Positions 1-7,766 of a DNA stretch of 35,092 bases are shown in pieces; positions within the stretch are counted from its first letter, which is position 1; each line of letters starts with the position of its first letter. The position numbers were made by a program, and so were the translations under genes. Origin of the DNA: Actinomycetota bacterium (GTDB lineage: Bacteria; Actinomycetota; Actinomycetes; S36-B12; UBA10799); NCBI GenBank assembly GCA_020636995.1, contig JACJWU010000012.1, positions 1 to 35,092 of the forward strand, given 5' to 3'. Below the pieces are notes generated by a model that worked only from the letters and a program-made list of their open reading frames with translations, made no database searches and was not told the origin of the DNA.

Positions 1-1
1 A

Positions 2-22
2 CCGCCGCCTAACCCGCGGCGG
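2..22. terminator. GC-rich hairpin at window edge
   Basis: A perfect 7-bp inverted repeat (CCGCCGC / GCGGCGG) encloses a 7-base loop, CTAACCC. It lies about 80 bp beyond the 3' end of the small secreted protein gene on the minus strand. It may be a terminator for a gene outside the window. There is no T-tract, so this rests on the stem alone. The rest of positions 1-101 shows no gene. Confidence 0.35.
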
Positions 23-101
23 CGTACTGGAGTCGGGGCCGTAATCGGTGTGAGGTCGTCGACGGACACGTGAGAGCGTTCTCGAGGGGCGTCGCCGTCA
101 G

Positions 102-524
102 TCAGCGGACGGTGACGAAGGTGCTTGGGTTGGTCACCACTCCGTACTGTTCCCGGGCCTGTTCGACGACATCGCGGAATCGCGTGCGCGCCTGCTGCAT
201 GTGGCGGTTCGCCGCGCTGCGCAAGGGCCCGGTCTCGTCGGCGTAGACGCGCCAAGCGTCTTGGCGTTGTTGTTCGTCCGCGGCGTCACGCAGCGCCAGT
301 CGTAGTCGATGGTGGGCCCCTCGGGTCGCATCCCGGTACGCGAGCAGGATCCGGCGGCGCTCTTCCCGGTACTCATCAGCGGCGAATTGGGCCGCCGCCC
401 GGAATCCCTGTCGAGGGCTCTGCGTGACGGCCGGCGGCGGGGTTGCGGATGCGGCTGTCTGGCCGGTCAGCAGAACGGCTGAGACGGTGAACAGTGATGC
501 CGCGGTGTGGCGCCAAGGTGCCAT
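102..524 (-). CDS. small secreted helical protein of unknown function
   Basis: About 140 residues; I do not recognise a family. The N-terminus is a signal peptide: a short basic start, a hydrophobic core (ASLFTVSAVLLTG) and a likely cleavage site after ASA near residue 26. The mature part is rich in Arg, Glu, Gln and Ala with almost no Gly or Pro from residue 40 to 125. This predicts long, possibly coiled-coil, helices and an extracytoplasmic helical protein. The ATG at 524 is preferred because a purine-rich GGGGGGA stretch lies just upstream; a GTG at 542 is an alternative. The gene stands alone, downstream of the VOC genes on the same strand but 70 bp beyond them. Function unknown; the secretion call is fairly secure. 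Confidence 0.7.
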   Translation of the reverse strand: MAPWRHTAASLFTVSAVLLTGQTAASATPPPAVTQSPRQGFRAAAQFAADEYREERRRILLAYRDATRGAHHRLRLALRDAADEQQRQDAWRVYADETGPLRSAANRHMQQARTRFRDVVEQAREQYGVVTNPSTFVTVR

Positions 525-594
525 GTCCTCATCCCCCCACACCTGTCCCGGGGGGTCAACCGGGTTCGGGCAGAGTTAACCGGCCGCGAACGCG

Positions 595-1374
595 TCAGCG
601 CCGCGAGACCACGAAGAACCGCGCTCCGTTGGGGTCGAGGATCCCCGCCACGACGCTGGTGGCAGTCTCGTAAGGCTTCACGAACACCTTTCCGCCCAGG
701 GTCAGGGCGTCATCGACAGTCCCGGGAACATCGTTGACGGCGAAGTACACCTGCCACACCGCGGGGATCTCCTCGGGAACGTTGCGCGGCATGTCCTCCG
801 CGCCGGCGTTGGTCTGGTCGTCACCCGGCTTGTCCGGCAGGTGCGCCACCTTGTAGCCCGGGGTCGTGCCGTCGTTCCAGACCCAGCCGAAGACCTGCTC
901 GTAGAACGGCAGGGCAGCGTCCAGATCTCGTGTCTGCAACTCGTTCCAGGTCAGCGAGCAGGGCTCGTCGAAAACGTCCGCGCCGTGGTGGGAGTACGGC
1001 TGCCAGATCCCGAGCATCCCGCCGCTGGGATCCATGATGTTCGCCAGCCGACCCTGATCGGTGACGTCCATCGGGGCCAGCATCACCTGTCCGCCCGCGG
1101 CCCGCACCGCCACACAGGTGGCATCGGCGTCGTGGACCAGCACGTAGGAGACCCACTGCGGGAGCAGCCCCTCAGCCGACATCTCCGGCGGCATCGGACT
1201 CATCCCCGCGACCAACTGACCGTCGAGGAAGAACTGCGTGTAGTGCGCACCCATGTCCTCGGTGCGGTCGTAGGCCTGCCAACCGAAGAGCTCGCAGTAG
1301 AAGTGGCGTGCCTTTGCCTCGTCGGAGGTGAAGGTGTCGGCCCAGCCGAACATTCCGTCGGGATGCAGGAACAT
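595..1374 (-). CDS. double VOC-domain (glyoxalase/bleomycin-resistance fold) protein, copy 1
   Basis: About 259 residues with two vicinal-oxygen-chelate modules. The first spans roughly residues 5-122 (FGWADTFTSDEAKARHFYCELFGW start), the second about 133-255 (LTWNELQTRDLDAALPFYEQ start). Such two-module proteins in actinobacteria are usually annotated as VOC or glyoxalase-like proteins with no proven substrate; some bind or modify small molecules. The ATG at 1374 is chosen because a TACCCT -10 box sits exactly six bases upstream, the leaderless arrangement seen repeatedly here; the GTG at 1392 lies upstream of that box. It is a diverged tandem paralogue of the next gene upstream, roughly half identical by eye, with a 41-bp gap. 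Fold confident, reaction unknown. Confidence 0.85.
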   Translation of the reverse strand: MFLHPDGMFGWADTFTSDEAKARHFYCELFGWQAYDRTEDMGAHYTQFFLDGQLVAGMSPMPPEMSAEGLLPQWVSYVLVHDADATCVAVRAAGGQVMLAPMDVTDQGRLANIMDPSGGMLGIWQPYSHHGADVFDEPCSLTWNELQTRDLDAALPFYEQVFGWVWNDGTTPGYKVAHLPDKPGDDQTNAGAEDMPRNVPEEIPAVWQVYFAVNDVPGTVDDALTLGGKVFVKPYETATSVVAGILDPNGARFFVVSRR

Positions 1375-1380
1375 GACTCG

Positions 1381-1386
1381 AGGGTA
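1381..1386 (-). promoter_or_regulatory. -10 box of leaderless VOC gene
   Basis: TACCCT on the minus strand, six bases before the ATG at 1374. It fits the actinobacterial TANNNT -10 consensus with transcription starting at the A of the start codon. It implies that VOC copy 1 has its own promoter in the 41-bp gap after copy 2. Confidence 0.55.
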
Positions 1387-1415
1387 TGGCACCTACGGCA
1401 CGACCGCGCAGCCCG

Positions 1416-2186
1416 TCAGAACGATCCGAGCAGGAACATCCCTCCGGTCGGATCCACCAGCCCACCGAACTTCCCCGGACCCATCTGCATCGCCGGGAGG
1501 AAGATCTCACCGCCGAGTCCCTCCGCAGCCGCCATCGATGTGTCGCAGTCCTCGACGGCGAAGTAGACCATCCACAGGTTGGGCGCTTCATCGGGTACGC
1601 CGGGTGGCATCGACATCGCACCCGCGTTGGACTTGTCGTCCCCCTCTTTGGCGGGGATGTTGGCGACGTAGTACCCCGGTGTGGGGCCGTCGGCCCACTC
1701 CCAGCCGAAGACCTTCTCGTAGAACGGCAGGGCGGCGTCGATGTCGCGGGTCTGGAGTTCGTTCCAGGTCATGGACCCCGGGGCGTTGAACACCTCGGCA
1801 CCCTCGTGGGCGGCGGGTTGCCACAGGCCGACCGCGGCGCCGGTCGGATCTGCCAGCATCGCCATCCGTCCCTGATCCATGACGTCCATCGGTGGCATGG
1901 TCACGGTTCCACCGGCCGCCTCGGCGGCAGCCGCCGCGGCATCCGCGTCTTCGACAAGGATGTAGGAGTTCCAGAACGCTCCGACCGACTCCGGTACTCC
2001 GGGCATCATCGGGGACAGGCCGCACACCAACTTCCCGTCCTTGAAGAACTGGGTGTAGGGCGGGCCCATCGGGGTGGGTTGGTCCACATGGGTCCACCCG
2101 AACAACCCCTCGTAGAACTCGATCGCCCGACCCGGGTCGCGGGTCATGATGTCGGCCCAGCCGAACAGTCCATTCGGATACCGCAT
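1416..2186 (-). CDS. double VOC-domain protein, copy 2
   Basis: About 256 residues with two VOC modules (about 4-122 and 133-250) arranged as in its downstream neighbour. It shares landmarks such as FGWAD near the start, YTQFF, PMDV.DQGR, and TWNELQTRD opening the second module. The ATG at 2186 is preceded by a good ribosome-binding site (GGAGAG), so the longer upstream reading is rejected. Unlike copy 1 it therefore appears to have a leader. Related proteins use the paired beta-alpha-beta-beta-beta units to form a metal or ligand pocket, but no substrate can be read from the sequence. The gene is divergent from glycerol kinase with 127 bp between starts. A tandem duplication followed by divergence is the simple explanation for the pair. 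Confidence 0.86.
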   Translation of the reverse strand: MRYPNGLFGWADIMTRDPGRAIEFYEGLFGWTHVDQPTPMGPPYTQFFKDGKLVCGLSPMMPGVPESVGAFWNSYILVEDADAAAAAAEAAGGTVTMPPMDVMDQGRMAMLADPTGAAVGLWQPAAHEGAEVFNAPGSMTWNELQTRDIDAALPFYEKVFGWEWADGPTPGYYVANIPAKEGDDKSNAGAMSMPPGVPDEAPNLWMVYFAVEDCDTSMAAAEGLGGEIFLPAMQMGPGKFGGLVDPTGGMFLLGSF

Positions 2187-2282
2187 TCGTCTCTCCTCTC
2201 GCCTGTGGCTCAACGCTATGCCCGAGGTCCGACATCGGCGCAACCGTCGAACGGCCACTGTGCCTCGACCGGCCGGGGCGGC

Positions 2283-2288
2283 TAGGTT
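2283..2288 (+). promoter_or_regulatory. glpK -10 box
   Basis: TAGGTT matches TANNNT. Transcription would start near 2295-2297, giving a leader of about 18 bases that contains the GGAGG ribosome-binding site at 2303-2307, six bases before the glpK ATG at 2314. Confidence 0.45.
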
Positions 2289-2313
2289 GAGCGCAGATGA
2301 ATGGAGGCGGCAC

Positions 2314-3810
2314 ATGGCGGTAATGGCCATCGATCAGGGCACCACATCGAGTCGGGCGATCATCTTCGACGAGGCCGGCACGCCGCTGGCCATGGATCAG
2401 CACGAGCACGAGCAGATCTTCCCGAAGGCCGGCTGGGTCGAGCACGACCCGATGGAGATCTGGCGCAACACCCGGGAGGTGATGGGGGCGGCCCTGGGGA
2501 AGTCCAACCTGTCGCTCAGCGACATCGACGCAGTGGGGATCACCCAGCAGCGCGAAACCACGGTGGTGTGGAACCGCACCACCGGTCTTCCGATCTACAA
2601 CGCGATCGTGTGGCAGGACACCCGCACCCAGGCCATCTGCGACGAGTTGGCCGCCGCCGTGGGCGAGGACCGATTCCGGCAGGTCACAGGCCTGCCGCTG
2701 GCCACCTATTTCTCGGGCCCGAAGGTCCGCTGGATCCTCGACAACGTCCCGGGCGCACGCGCGCAGGCCGAATCCGGTGAGTTGCTGATGGGCACGATCG
2801 ACACCTGGCTGCTGTGGAACCTGACCAACGGCCAGGTCCACGCCACGGACCCGACCAATGCCTCACGCACCCTGCTGATGGACCTCGACACCCTGCAGTG
2901 GGATCCCGAGCTCGCGGAGGCGGTCGGCGTCCCGATGAGCATGCTGCCGCAGATCCGCAGTTCCTCGGAGGTGTTCGGAGAGGTCCAGAGCCCGGCCTCG
3001 ATGAAGGGCGTGCCCATCTCCGGCATCCTCGGCGATCAGCAGGCGGCGACGTTCGGCCAGGCCTGCTTGAGCCCGGGAGAGGCCAAGAACACCTACGGCA
3101 CCGGGAACTTCCTGTTGCTCAACACCGGTACCGAGAAGGTGCTGAGCAGCAACGGCCTTCTGACGACGGTCTGCTACAAGATCGGCGAGGCTCCCGCGGT
3201 CTACGCCTTGGAGGGGTCCATCGCTGTGACCGGCAGCCTGGTCCAGTGGTTGCGGGACAACCTCGGGATCATCAGATCCGCCCCGGAGATCGAGACCCTG
3301 GCGCGCTCGGTGGAGGACAACGGCGACTGCTACTTCGTGCCGGCCTTCAGCGGCCTGTTCGCCCCCTACTGGCGCGGGGATGCGCGCGGCGCGATCGTGG
3401 GCCTCACCCGATTCATCAACAAGGGCCACATCGCACGGGCGGCACTGGAAGCGGCGGCGTACCAGTCCCGCGAGGTGATCGAGGCCATGGAGGCCGACAG
3501 CGGCGTGCAGTTGACGACGCTGAAGGTCGACGGCGGGATGGTGCTCAACGAGTTGCTCATGCAGTTCCAAGCCGATGTGCTGGGCGTTCCGGTGATCCGG
3601 CCGCGGACCATCGAGACGACTGCGCTCGGTGCGGCCTACGCGGCCGGGCTGGCCGTCGGATTCTGGGAGAACGAGACCGCCATCCGGACCAACTGGGCAG
3701 AGGGTAAGCGCTGGGAGCCGCAGATGTCGCCGGGGGACCGGGAGTGGCTGTTCGACCGGTGGCGGCAGGCGGTCACCCGCACCTTCGACTGGGTGCCGAC
3801 GGGGCAGTGA
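2314..3810 (+). CDS. glpK: glycerol kinase
   Basis: About 498 residues, the usual size of bacterial glycerol kinase, which phosphorylates glycerol with ATP to sn-glycerol 3-phosphate in the cytoplasm. FGGY-kinase landmarks are all present: the phosphate loop DQGTTSSR (residues 7-14), GITQQRET, IVWQDTRT, GTIDTWLLWNLT in the N-domain, GDQQAATFGQ and YGTGNFLLLNTG around the hinge, and the C-domain VDGGM. The ATG at 2314 has GGAGG six bases upstream; the longer in-frame reading would run back into the divergent VOC gene. There is no glpF, glpD or glpR beside it, so glycerol uptake and oxidation must be encoded elsewhere. It is convergent with the phosphatase-like gene, 22 bp away. No missing motif was seen. 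Confidence 0.97.
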   Translation: MAVMAIDQGTTSSRAIIFDEAGTPLAMDQHEHEQIFPKAGWVEHDPMEIWRNTREVMGAALGKSNLSLSDIDAVGITQQRETTVVWNRTTGLPIYNAIVWQDTRTQAICDELAAAVGEDRFRQVTGLPLATYFSGPKVRWILDNVPGARAQAESGELLMGTIDTWLLWNLTNGQVHATDPTNASRTLLMDLDTLQWDPELAEAVGVPMSMLPQIRSSSEVFGEVQSPASMKGVPISGILGDQQAATFGQACLSPGEAKNTYGTGNFLLLNTGTEKVLSSNGLLTTVCYKIGEAPAVYALEGSIAVTGSLVQWLRDNLGIIRSAPEIETLARSVEDNGDCYFVPAFSGLFAPYWRGDARGAIVGLTRFINKGHIARAALEAAAYQSREVIEAMEADSGVQLTTLKVDGGMVLNELLMQFQADVLGVPVIRPRTIETTALGAAYAAGLAVGFWENETAIRTNWAEGKRWEPQMSPGDREWLFDRWRQAVTRTFDWVPTGQ

Positions 3811-3832
3811 CGCCACGCGGGAGCCGGGGTGG

Positions 3833-4519
3833 TCAGACGAAGTCGGGCGCTTGCTGCATCACGGGGTCCCCGAGGTCGAGGTCGGGGAACCACTGTGCCA
3901 CCAGCTCCCGCACCTTGAGGTCGATCTCGACGAGGACCTGCTGGACCTCGGCTCCGGACAGCCCCTCGAGATGGCTGATGTCGCGCCACTCGTAGCGGTC
4001 CTGGTCGTCCTTGACCGGGAGGGAACCGGCTGTGGTCGCACCCACGACCACCAATCGGTCAGCCACGTCGAGCATCTGATCGCTGAACTTCTTGGGAATG
4101 TCGGTCAAATGCACGCCATGCGCGGCGAGCCCGTTCGTCACCTCGTCCAGCACGTGCCCCTTGGGCGCCACCCCGGCGGAAACCACGTACACCAGCCCCG
4201 GGGCGTAGTAGCGGAACAGCGCGGCGGCGGCCTGGGACCGCCCGATGTTGTCCTGGCAGACGATGAGGACCTCGGGCTGGGTCTTCAGTACCTCGCCGGC
4301 CTTGATCTGTTCGGCCCGGACCTGGGTCAGAGCAGCACGCCCGACCAGCACCGGCAGGTAGGTCTTCACCGACGCGGTGGCCGCCATCTGGTCGTAGAGG
4401 TCATCGACGATGGCTGTGAGCCGCTCCCGCGAGATGGCCCCGCCGGTGTGGTTCACAAGCCCGTCCACCACACTGCGCAGTTGCATCTCGACATTGGGTT
4501 CGCGGGGTGTTTCGCTCAC
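3833..4519 (-). CDS. low-molecular-weight phosphatase / arsenate-reductase-like protein with N-terminal three-helix domain
   Basis: About 228 residues. Residues 83-220 form an LMW tyrosine phosphatase fold with the P-loop CQDNIGRS: nucleophile Cys88, Arg94, Ser95. Residues 11-75 look like the three-helix dimerisation domain that precedes the phosphatase domain in some actinobacterial arsenate reductases (arsenate-mycothiol transferases). Either arsenate reduction through mycothiol or protein-tyrosine dephosphorylation is possible. No arsR, acr3 or other ars gene is nearby, so I do not assign arsC. The start is taken as the GTG at 4519, six bases after a GACAAT box, which suggests leaderless transcription; the longer reading runs through the neighbouring gene. 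It follows the GNAT gene on the same strand by 13 bp. Confidence 0.82.
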   Translation of the reverse strand: MSETPREPNVEMQLRSVVDGLVNHTGGAISRERLTAIVDDLYDQMAATASVKTYLPVLVGRAALTQVRAEQIKAGEVLKTQPEVLIVCQDNIGRSQAAAALFRYYAPGLVYVVSAGVAPKGHVLDEVTNGLAAHGVHLTDIPKKFSDQMLDVADRLVVVGATTAGSLPVKDDQDRYEWRDISHLEGLSGAEVQQVLVEIDLKVRELVAQWFPDLDLGDPVMQQAPDFV

Positions 4520-4532
4520 CTGTGCATTGTCG

Positions 4533-5507
4533 TCAACGCCCCGACGCAGTTGCAACGCGGGTGGGCAGTTCGATCCGCCAGGCGTTGTAGGCCTGATCGC
4601 GGCGAAGCCCCAGACCTTCGTAGAGCTGGGTCGCTCCGGTGGGGTTGGTGGCGTCGCAGTGCAACGACGTACCGGCGAACCCGAGGGCTGCGTCACGGTG
4701 GAAGGCGTCGCGCAGCAGGAACTGTGCGACCCCTCGGCGCCGATACGCACGCAGCACCCCGAGGGTCTCGACGTACCCCAGCCTGTGCGCGGCGTACCGA
4801 TTGCTGCCCATACACACACCGATGCACGTCCCACCGTCGAAGGCCAGTCGCCATTGACCTGGATCCGAGGTCTCGTCGAGGGCGTCGCGCTTGAAGACCT
4901 CGAAGGTCCGGGGGTGGAAGTCGTAGTGATCCAGGAACGACGACTGAACCACCTCGTACATGTCGTGCCAGTCCTCCTCGCGCATGGTCCGCACAGTCAC
5001 ACCGGCCGGCGGGGTCGGCGAGGCGGGGGGCGCGGCGAAGTCCAGGCGCATCCGCTGGTAGACGCGGTGGGTTCGGTACCCGGCAGCGTGCAGCGCGGCC
5101 TCGATCTGTTCGTCGCCGTGGAAGCTTTCCATCTTCAGCCACGCCTGTGGCGGAACGTCGTACTCGCGGGCGTAGGCCGCGGCGGCGGCCAGGAGGGCGG
5201 ATGCAAGCTCCTGCCGATGCGCGGCCAGGGGGTGTATGAACATGTCCAGGTAGAGGTCCCGGCAGCGCTCGAAGTCCTCGTAGGCCAGCAGCACCGCGAT
5301 CAGTTCCTGGTCCTGCCACACAGCGGTTGTGCCGCGGGCACCGTGAAGCTCCGGCGCACGCAACGCCCCGAGGGTCTCCTTGTCGTTGCTGTCGGACCGA
5401 CCGAAGAAGGCCATCTCCTTGGCGGTGAGCAAGGCGGTCACGGCAGGCACGTGAGGGTCGTCCACCTGCGTCGCTCGCAGCCCCGGCGGTAGCCCGGTGA
5501 CCTTCAT
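4533..5507 (-). CDS. GNAT-family N-acetyltransferase (probable tandem GNAT)
   Basis: About 324 residues, twice the length of a single GNAT domain. The C-terminal half has a clear acetyl-CoA-binding motif (ETLGVLRAYRRRGVAQFLL, the R/Q-x-x-G-x-A/G loop), followed by a strand and a helix ending in YEGLGLR. The N-terminal half has weaker GNAT-like features (AVWQDQELIAVLLAYEDFE). Two-domain GNATs of this size in actinobacteria include mycothiol synthase, but the diagnostic sequence is not close enough for that name. The ATG at 5507 is chosen because the region upstream is low-complexity frame-shadow rather than protein-like. It is upstream of and close to the phosphatase-like gene. Substrate unknown. 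Confidence 0.82.
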   Translation of the reverse strand: MKVTGLPPGLRATQVDDPHVPAVTALLTAKEMAFFGRSDSNDKETLGALRAPELHGARGTTAVWQDQELIAVLLAYEDFERCRDLYLDMFIHPLAAHRQELASALLAAAAAYAREYDVPPQAWLKMESFHGDEQIEAALHAAGYRTHRVYQRMRLDFAAPPASPTPPAGVTVRTMREEDWHDMYEVVQSSFLDHYDFHPRTFEVFKRDALDETSDPGQWRLAFDGGTCIGVCMGSNRYAAHRLGYVETLGVLRAYRRRGVAQFLLRDAFHRDAALGFAGTSLHCDATNPTGATQLYEGLGLRRDQAYNAWRIELPTRVATASGR

Positions 5508-5592
5508 CGCGAGGTTCGACACGGCTGCCAGGTAACCACACAACGGGCGTACCCGACCAGCAGGTTTCGGCGGTATGGGCGAGGATGGTCCG

Positions 5593-6471
5593 GTGAAACG
5601 CGTGCTCCTGCTGGTGACCGCCCTCCTCCTGGCAGCGTGCGGGGGAGGAACGGCCTCGGCGCCCAGCCCGCCGGCGCCCTGCGATCCGGGGCCTCCCGGT
5701 ACCCGTGAGGTCCAGGTGGGCAAGCGCTCTTTCCTGCTGCACGTGCCGACGGACTTCCAGGACCCGTCACCGGCGGTCTTCACCTTCCACGGCCGGGGCT
5801 CCAACGCGCAGCAGCAACTGCTGCTCACAGGCTTCGACCAGGTCGCGGAGGAAGGCCGCTTCCTGGTGGTCGCGCCGGAGGCCCGCAACGGGCGGTGGGA
5901 CTTCACCGGCGGCGACACCGACTACCTGCGGGCGGTCGGCGACGCGGTGCCATGCATGGACCCGGACCGTGTCTACGCCTCCGGGATGTCGATGGGCTCG
6001 GCGATGACGTTCGCGCTCGCGTGCGCCCCGGAGCGCAAGTTCGCCGCCTTCGGGGGCGTGGCGCTGACCCTGTTCGAGCCCCAGTGTGAGCAGACGCCGC
6101 CGGCGCCCATCATCTACTTCCACGGCACCGCCGATGAGGTGGTTCCCTTCCGCGGCGGACAGCCGGAGGGCGAGGACATCGACTTGCCGGCGGTCCCGGT
6201 GGCGATGCGCGAGTGGGCCCAGCACAACGGGTGCACCGAAGACACTGTGAAGCGCATCGGCAAGGACGTCCGCCTGCAGGAGTGGACCGGCTGTGCGGCC
6301 GACGCCGATGTGGACTACTACCGGGTTCGGGGAGGCGGCCACACCTGGCCCGGGACCGCACCGTTCATCGCCGATGCGATCGAGCAGTCCTTGGGCAAGA
6401 CCTCACAGAGTGTGAATGCTTCGTCACTGATGTGGAAGTTCTTCCAGCAGTACAGTCTGCGGGCGGAGTAG
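5593..6471 (+). CDS. lipoprotein esterase of the polyhydroxybutyrate-depolymerase / LpqC family
   Basis: About 292 residues from a GTG at 5593, with a GAGGA ribosome-binding site eight bases upstream; an ATG at 5575 in frame is the alternative. The N-terminus is a lipoprotein signal with the lipobox LAAC (Cys16), so the enzyme should be anchored outside the membrane. The alpha/beta-hydrolase core has the oxyanion segment FHGRG, the nucleophile elbow GMSMG (Ser about 133), an acid in HGTADEVVPF and the histidine in GGGHTWPG. The same order of motifs is seen in secreted PHB-depolymerase-like and feruloyl-esterase-like enzymes. The natural ester substrate cannot be told. The gene is divergent from the GNAT gene with about 85 bp between starts and appears monocistronic. 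Confidence 0.88.
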   Translation: MKRVLLLVTALLLAACGGGTASAPSPPAPCDPGPPGTREVQVGKRSFLLHVPTDFQDPSPAVFTFHGRGSNAQQQLLLTGFDQVAEEGRFLVVAPEARNGRWDFTGGDTDYLRAVGDAVPCMDPDRVYASGMSMGSAMTFALACAPERKFAAFGGVALTLFEPQCEQTPPAPIIYFHGTADEVVPFRGGQPEGEDIDLPAVPVAMREWAQHNGCTEDTVKRIGKDVRLQEWTGCAADADVDYYRVRGGGHTWPGTAPFIADAIEQSLGKTSQSVNASSLMWKFFQQYSLRAE

Positions 6472-6548
6472 CTGCTCTTCTCGGCCGGTGAACAGCGCGT
6501 CCCCTGTGCCACAGTTGAGGTGATCTTGCCTGCCGACGGGAGTGCCTC

Positions 6549-7754
6549 ATGCTCGAATTCGCGTCATCGAACTGCCGGGCGGTCAACGCCGAACGCGCCG
6601 TTCTTGAGGCCTTGGAACTCGCCTACGGGGTTCCCGACCCGGAGGTCGATCTGCTGCTGATTAACGCCGCTGTGGGCCACGATCTGCAGACCCTGTCACA
6701 CGTCGCGATGCGCCAGTGTCCCGGCGCCCGGGTGCTGGCCGCATCGTGCGCCGGTGTTGTGGGACCGCAAGGGCCCGGTGAGTCGCTTCACGACATCGGT
6801 CTGATCGGGGTGCGCGGGGCGGAGTTCACCGTCGCGCAGGTGGATGGCCTGTACGGAGCCACGTCGCTGGAGATGGGTGCGGCGCTCGGCCGGCAATTGG
6901 CCGGCACCCCGGAACCGGTGACCATGATCTACCTGCTCGCGTCCGGGATCGACATCGCGAACGACCGTGTCATCGAAGGCATCGAGTCGGTCCTTGGACC
7001 GGACGTGGTGATCTTCGGCGCCACGTCGTCGGACCAGATGCAAGGTGTTGCGACGTACCAGGCCATAGACGGCGAGTCCTTCCAGCACGCCGCCTTCGCT
7101 GTGGGGTTCTGGGACCCCACGTTGGCCGTGGACACGCAGGCGACGCATGGTTTCATCGCGGTCGGGGAACCCATGGTGGTCACTGCGGCCGACGGCAACC
7201 GGATCATCGAACTCGACGGCAAGCCGGCGTGGCCGACCTACCTGGAACGGATGGGTCTGGGCCCGGATGCCACCGAGGGAGACACGATCCCGATCGGTGC
7301 GCTGGCTGAGGAGTTGTCACCGGAACTGGCGCAGGAGTACGGCAATTCCCACATCCTGCGCGTGGTGACGCATCACACCGACGAAGGCGAGATCATCTAC
7401 GCCACGGAGGTCCCGGTCGGCACGAAGCTGTGGCTCACCGTCCGGGACGAGGAGCGGATCTTCGCCGACATGGACCGGATGATGCTCTCGATGGAGCAGC
7501 GGTACCCCGACAGCAAGCCCGTGGCGGTGTTCCAGGCCGACTGCCTGGCGCGCGGCCGACGGCTGTTCGACCGGGTGATGAAGGAGGAACTCGTCCACCG
7601 CATGCAGCAGCCCATGGCCACCGATGGTGAGATCCCCGCGTGGTTCGGGATGTACGGCTTCGGTGAGTACGCCCGGCTCGGGGGGTGTAACAGCTACCAC
7701 AACTACACGACGGCGCTGGCGGCGCTGTATCGCGTGGGAGCAGACGGGGCCTAG
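6549..7754 (+). CDS. FIST-domain sensory protein
   Basis: 401 residues covering the FIST N domain (about 25-215) and the FIST C domain (about 220-385, ending with the typical FGMYGFGEYARLGG...HNYT segment). FIST proteins are thought to bind small ligands such as amino acids and pass the signal to partner proteins. No transmembrane segment or output domain is fused, so it is probably cytosolic. The ATG at 6549 has CGGGAG eight bases upstream. Only 12 bp separate its stop from the next start, a GGDEF/EAL protein, which strongly suggests an operon and a role feeding c-di-GMP turnover. All of the N and C halves are present and the gene looks intact. Confidence 0.9.
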   Translation: MLEFASSNCRAVNAERAVLEALELAYGVPDPEVDLLLINAAVGHDLQTLSHVAMRQCPGARVLAASCAGVVGPQGPGESLHDIGLIGVRGAEFTVAQVDGLYGATSLEMGAALGRQLAGTPEPVTMIYLLASGIDIANDRVIEGIESVLGPDVVIFGATSSDQMQGVATYQAIDGESFQHAAFAVGFWDPTLAVDTQATHGFIAVGEPMVVTAADGNRIIELDGKPAWPTYLERMGLGPDATEGDTIPIGALAEELSPELAQEYGNSHILRVVTHHTDEGEIIYATEVPVGTKLWLTVRDEERIFADMDRMMLSMEQRYPDSKPVAVFQADCLARGRRLFDRVMKEELVHRMQQPMATDGEIPAWFGMYGFGEYARLGGCNSYHNYTTALAALYRVGADGA

Positions 7755-7766
7755 GCCGGTGTCCCG

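Noticed and set aside
1588..2841. 417-codon open frame opposite the VOC and glpK junction
   Set aside because: Crosses two divergent real genes and their promoter gap; not protein-like.
3833..4519. Arsenic-resistance operon
   Set aside because: The phosphatase-like protein has no arsR, efflux or other ars partner nearby.
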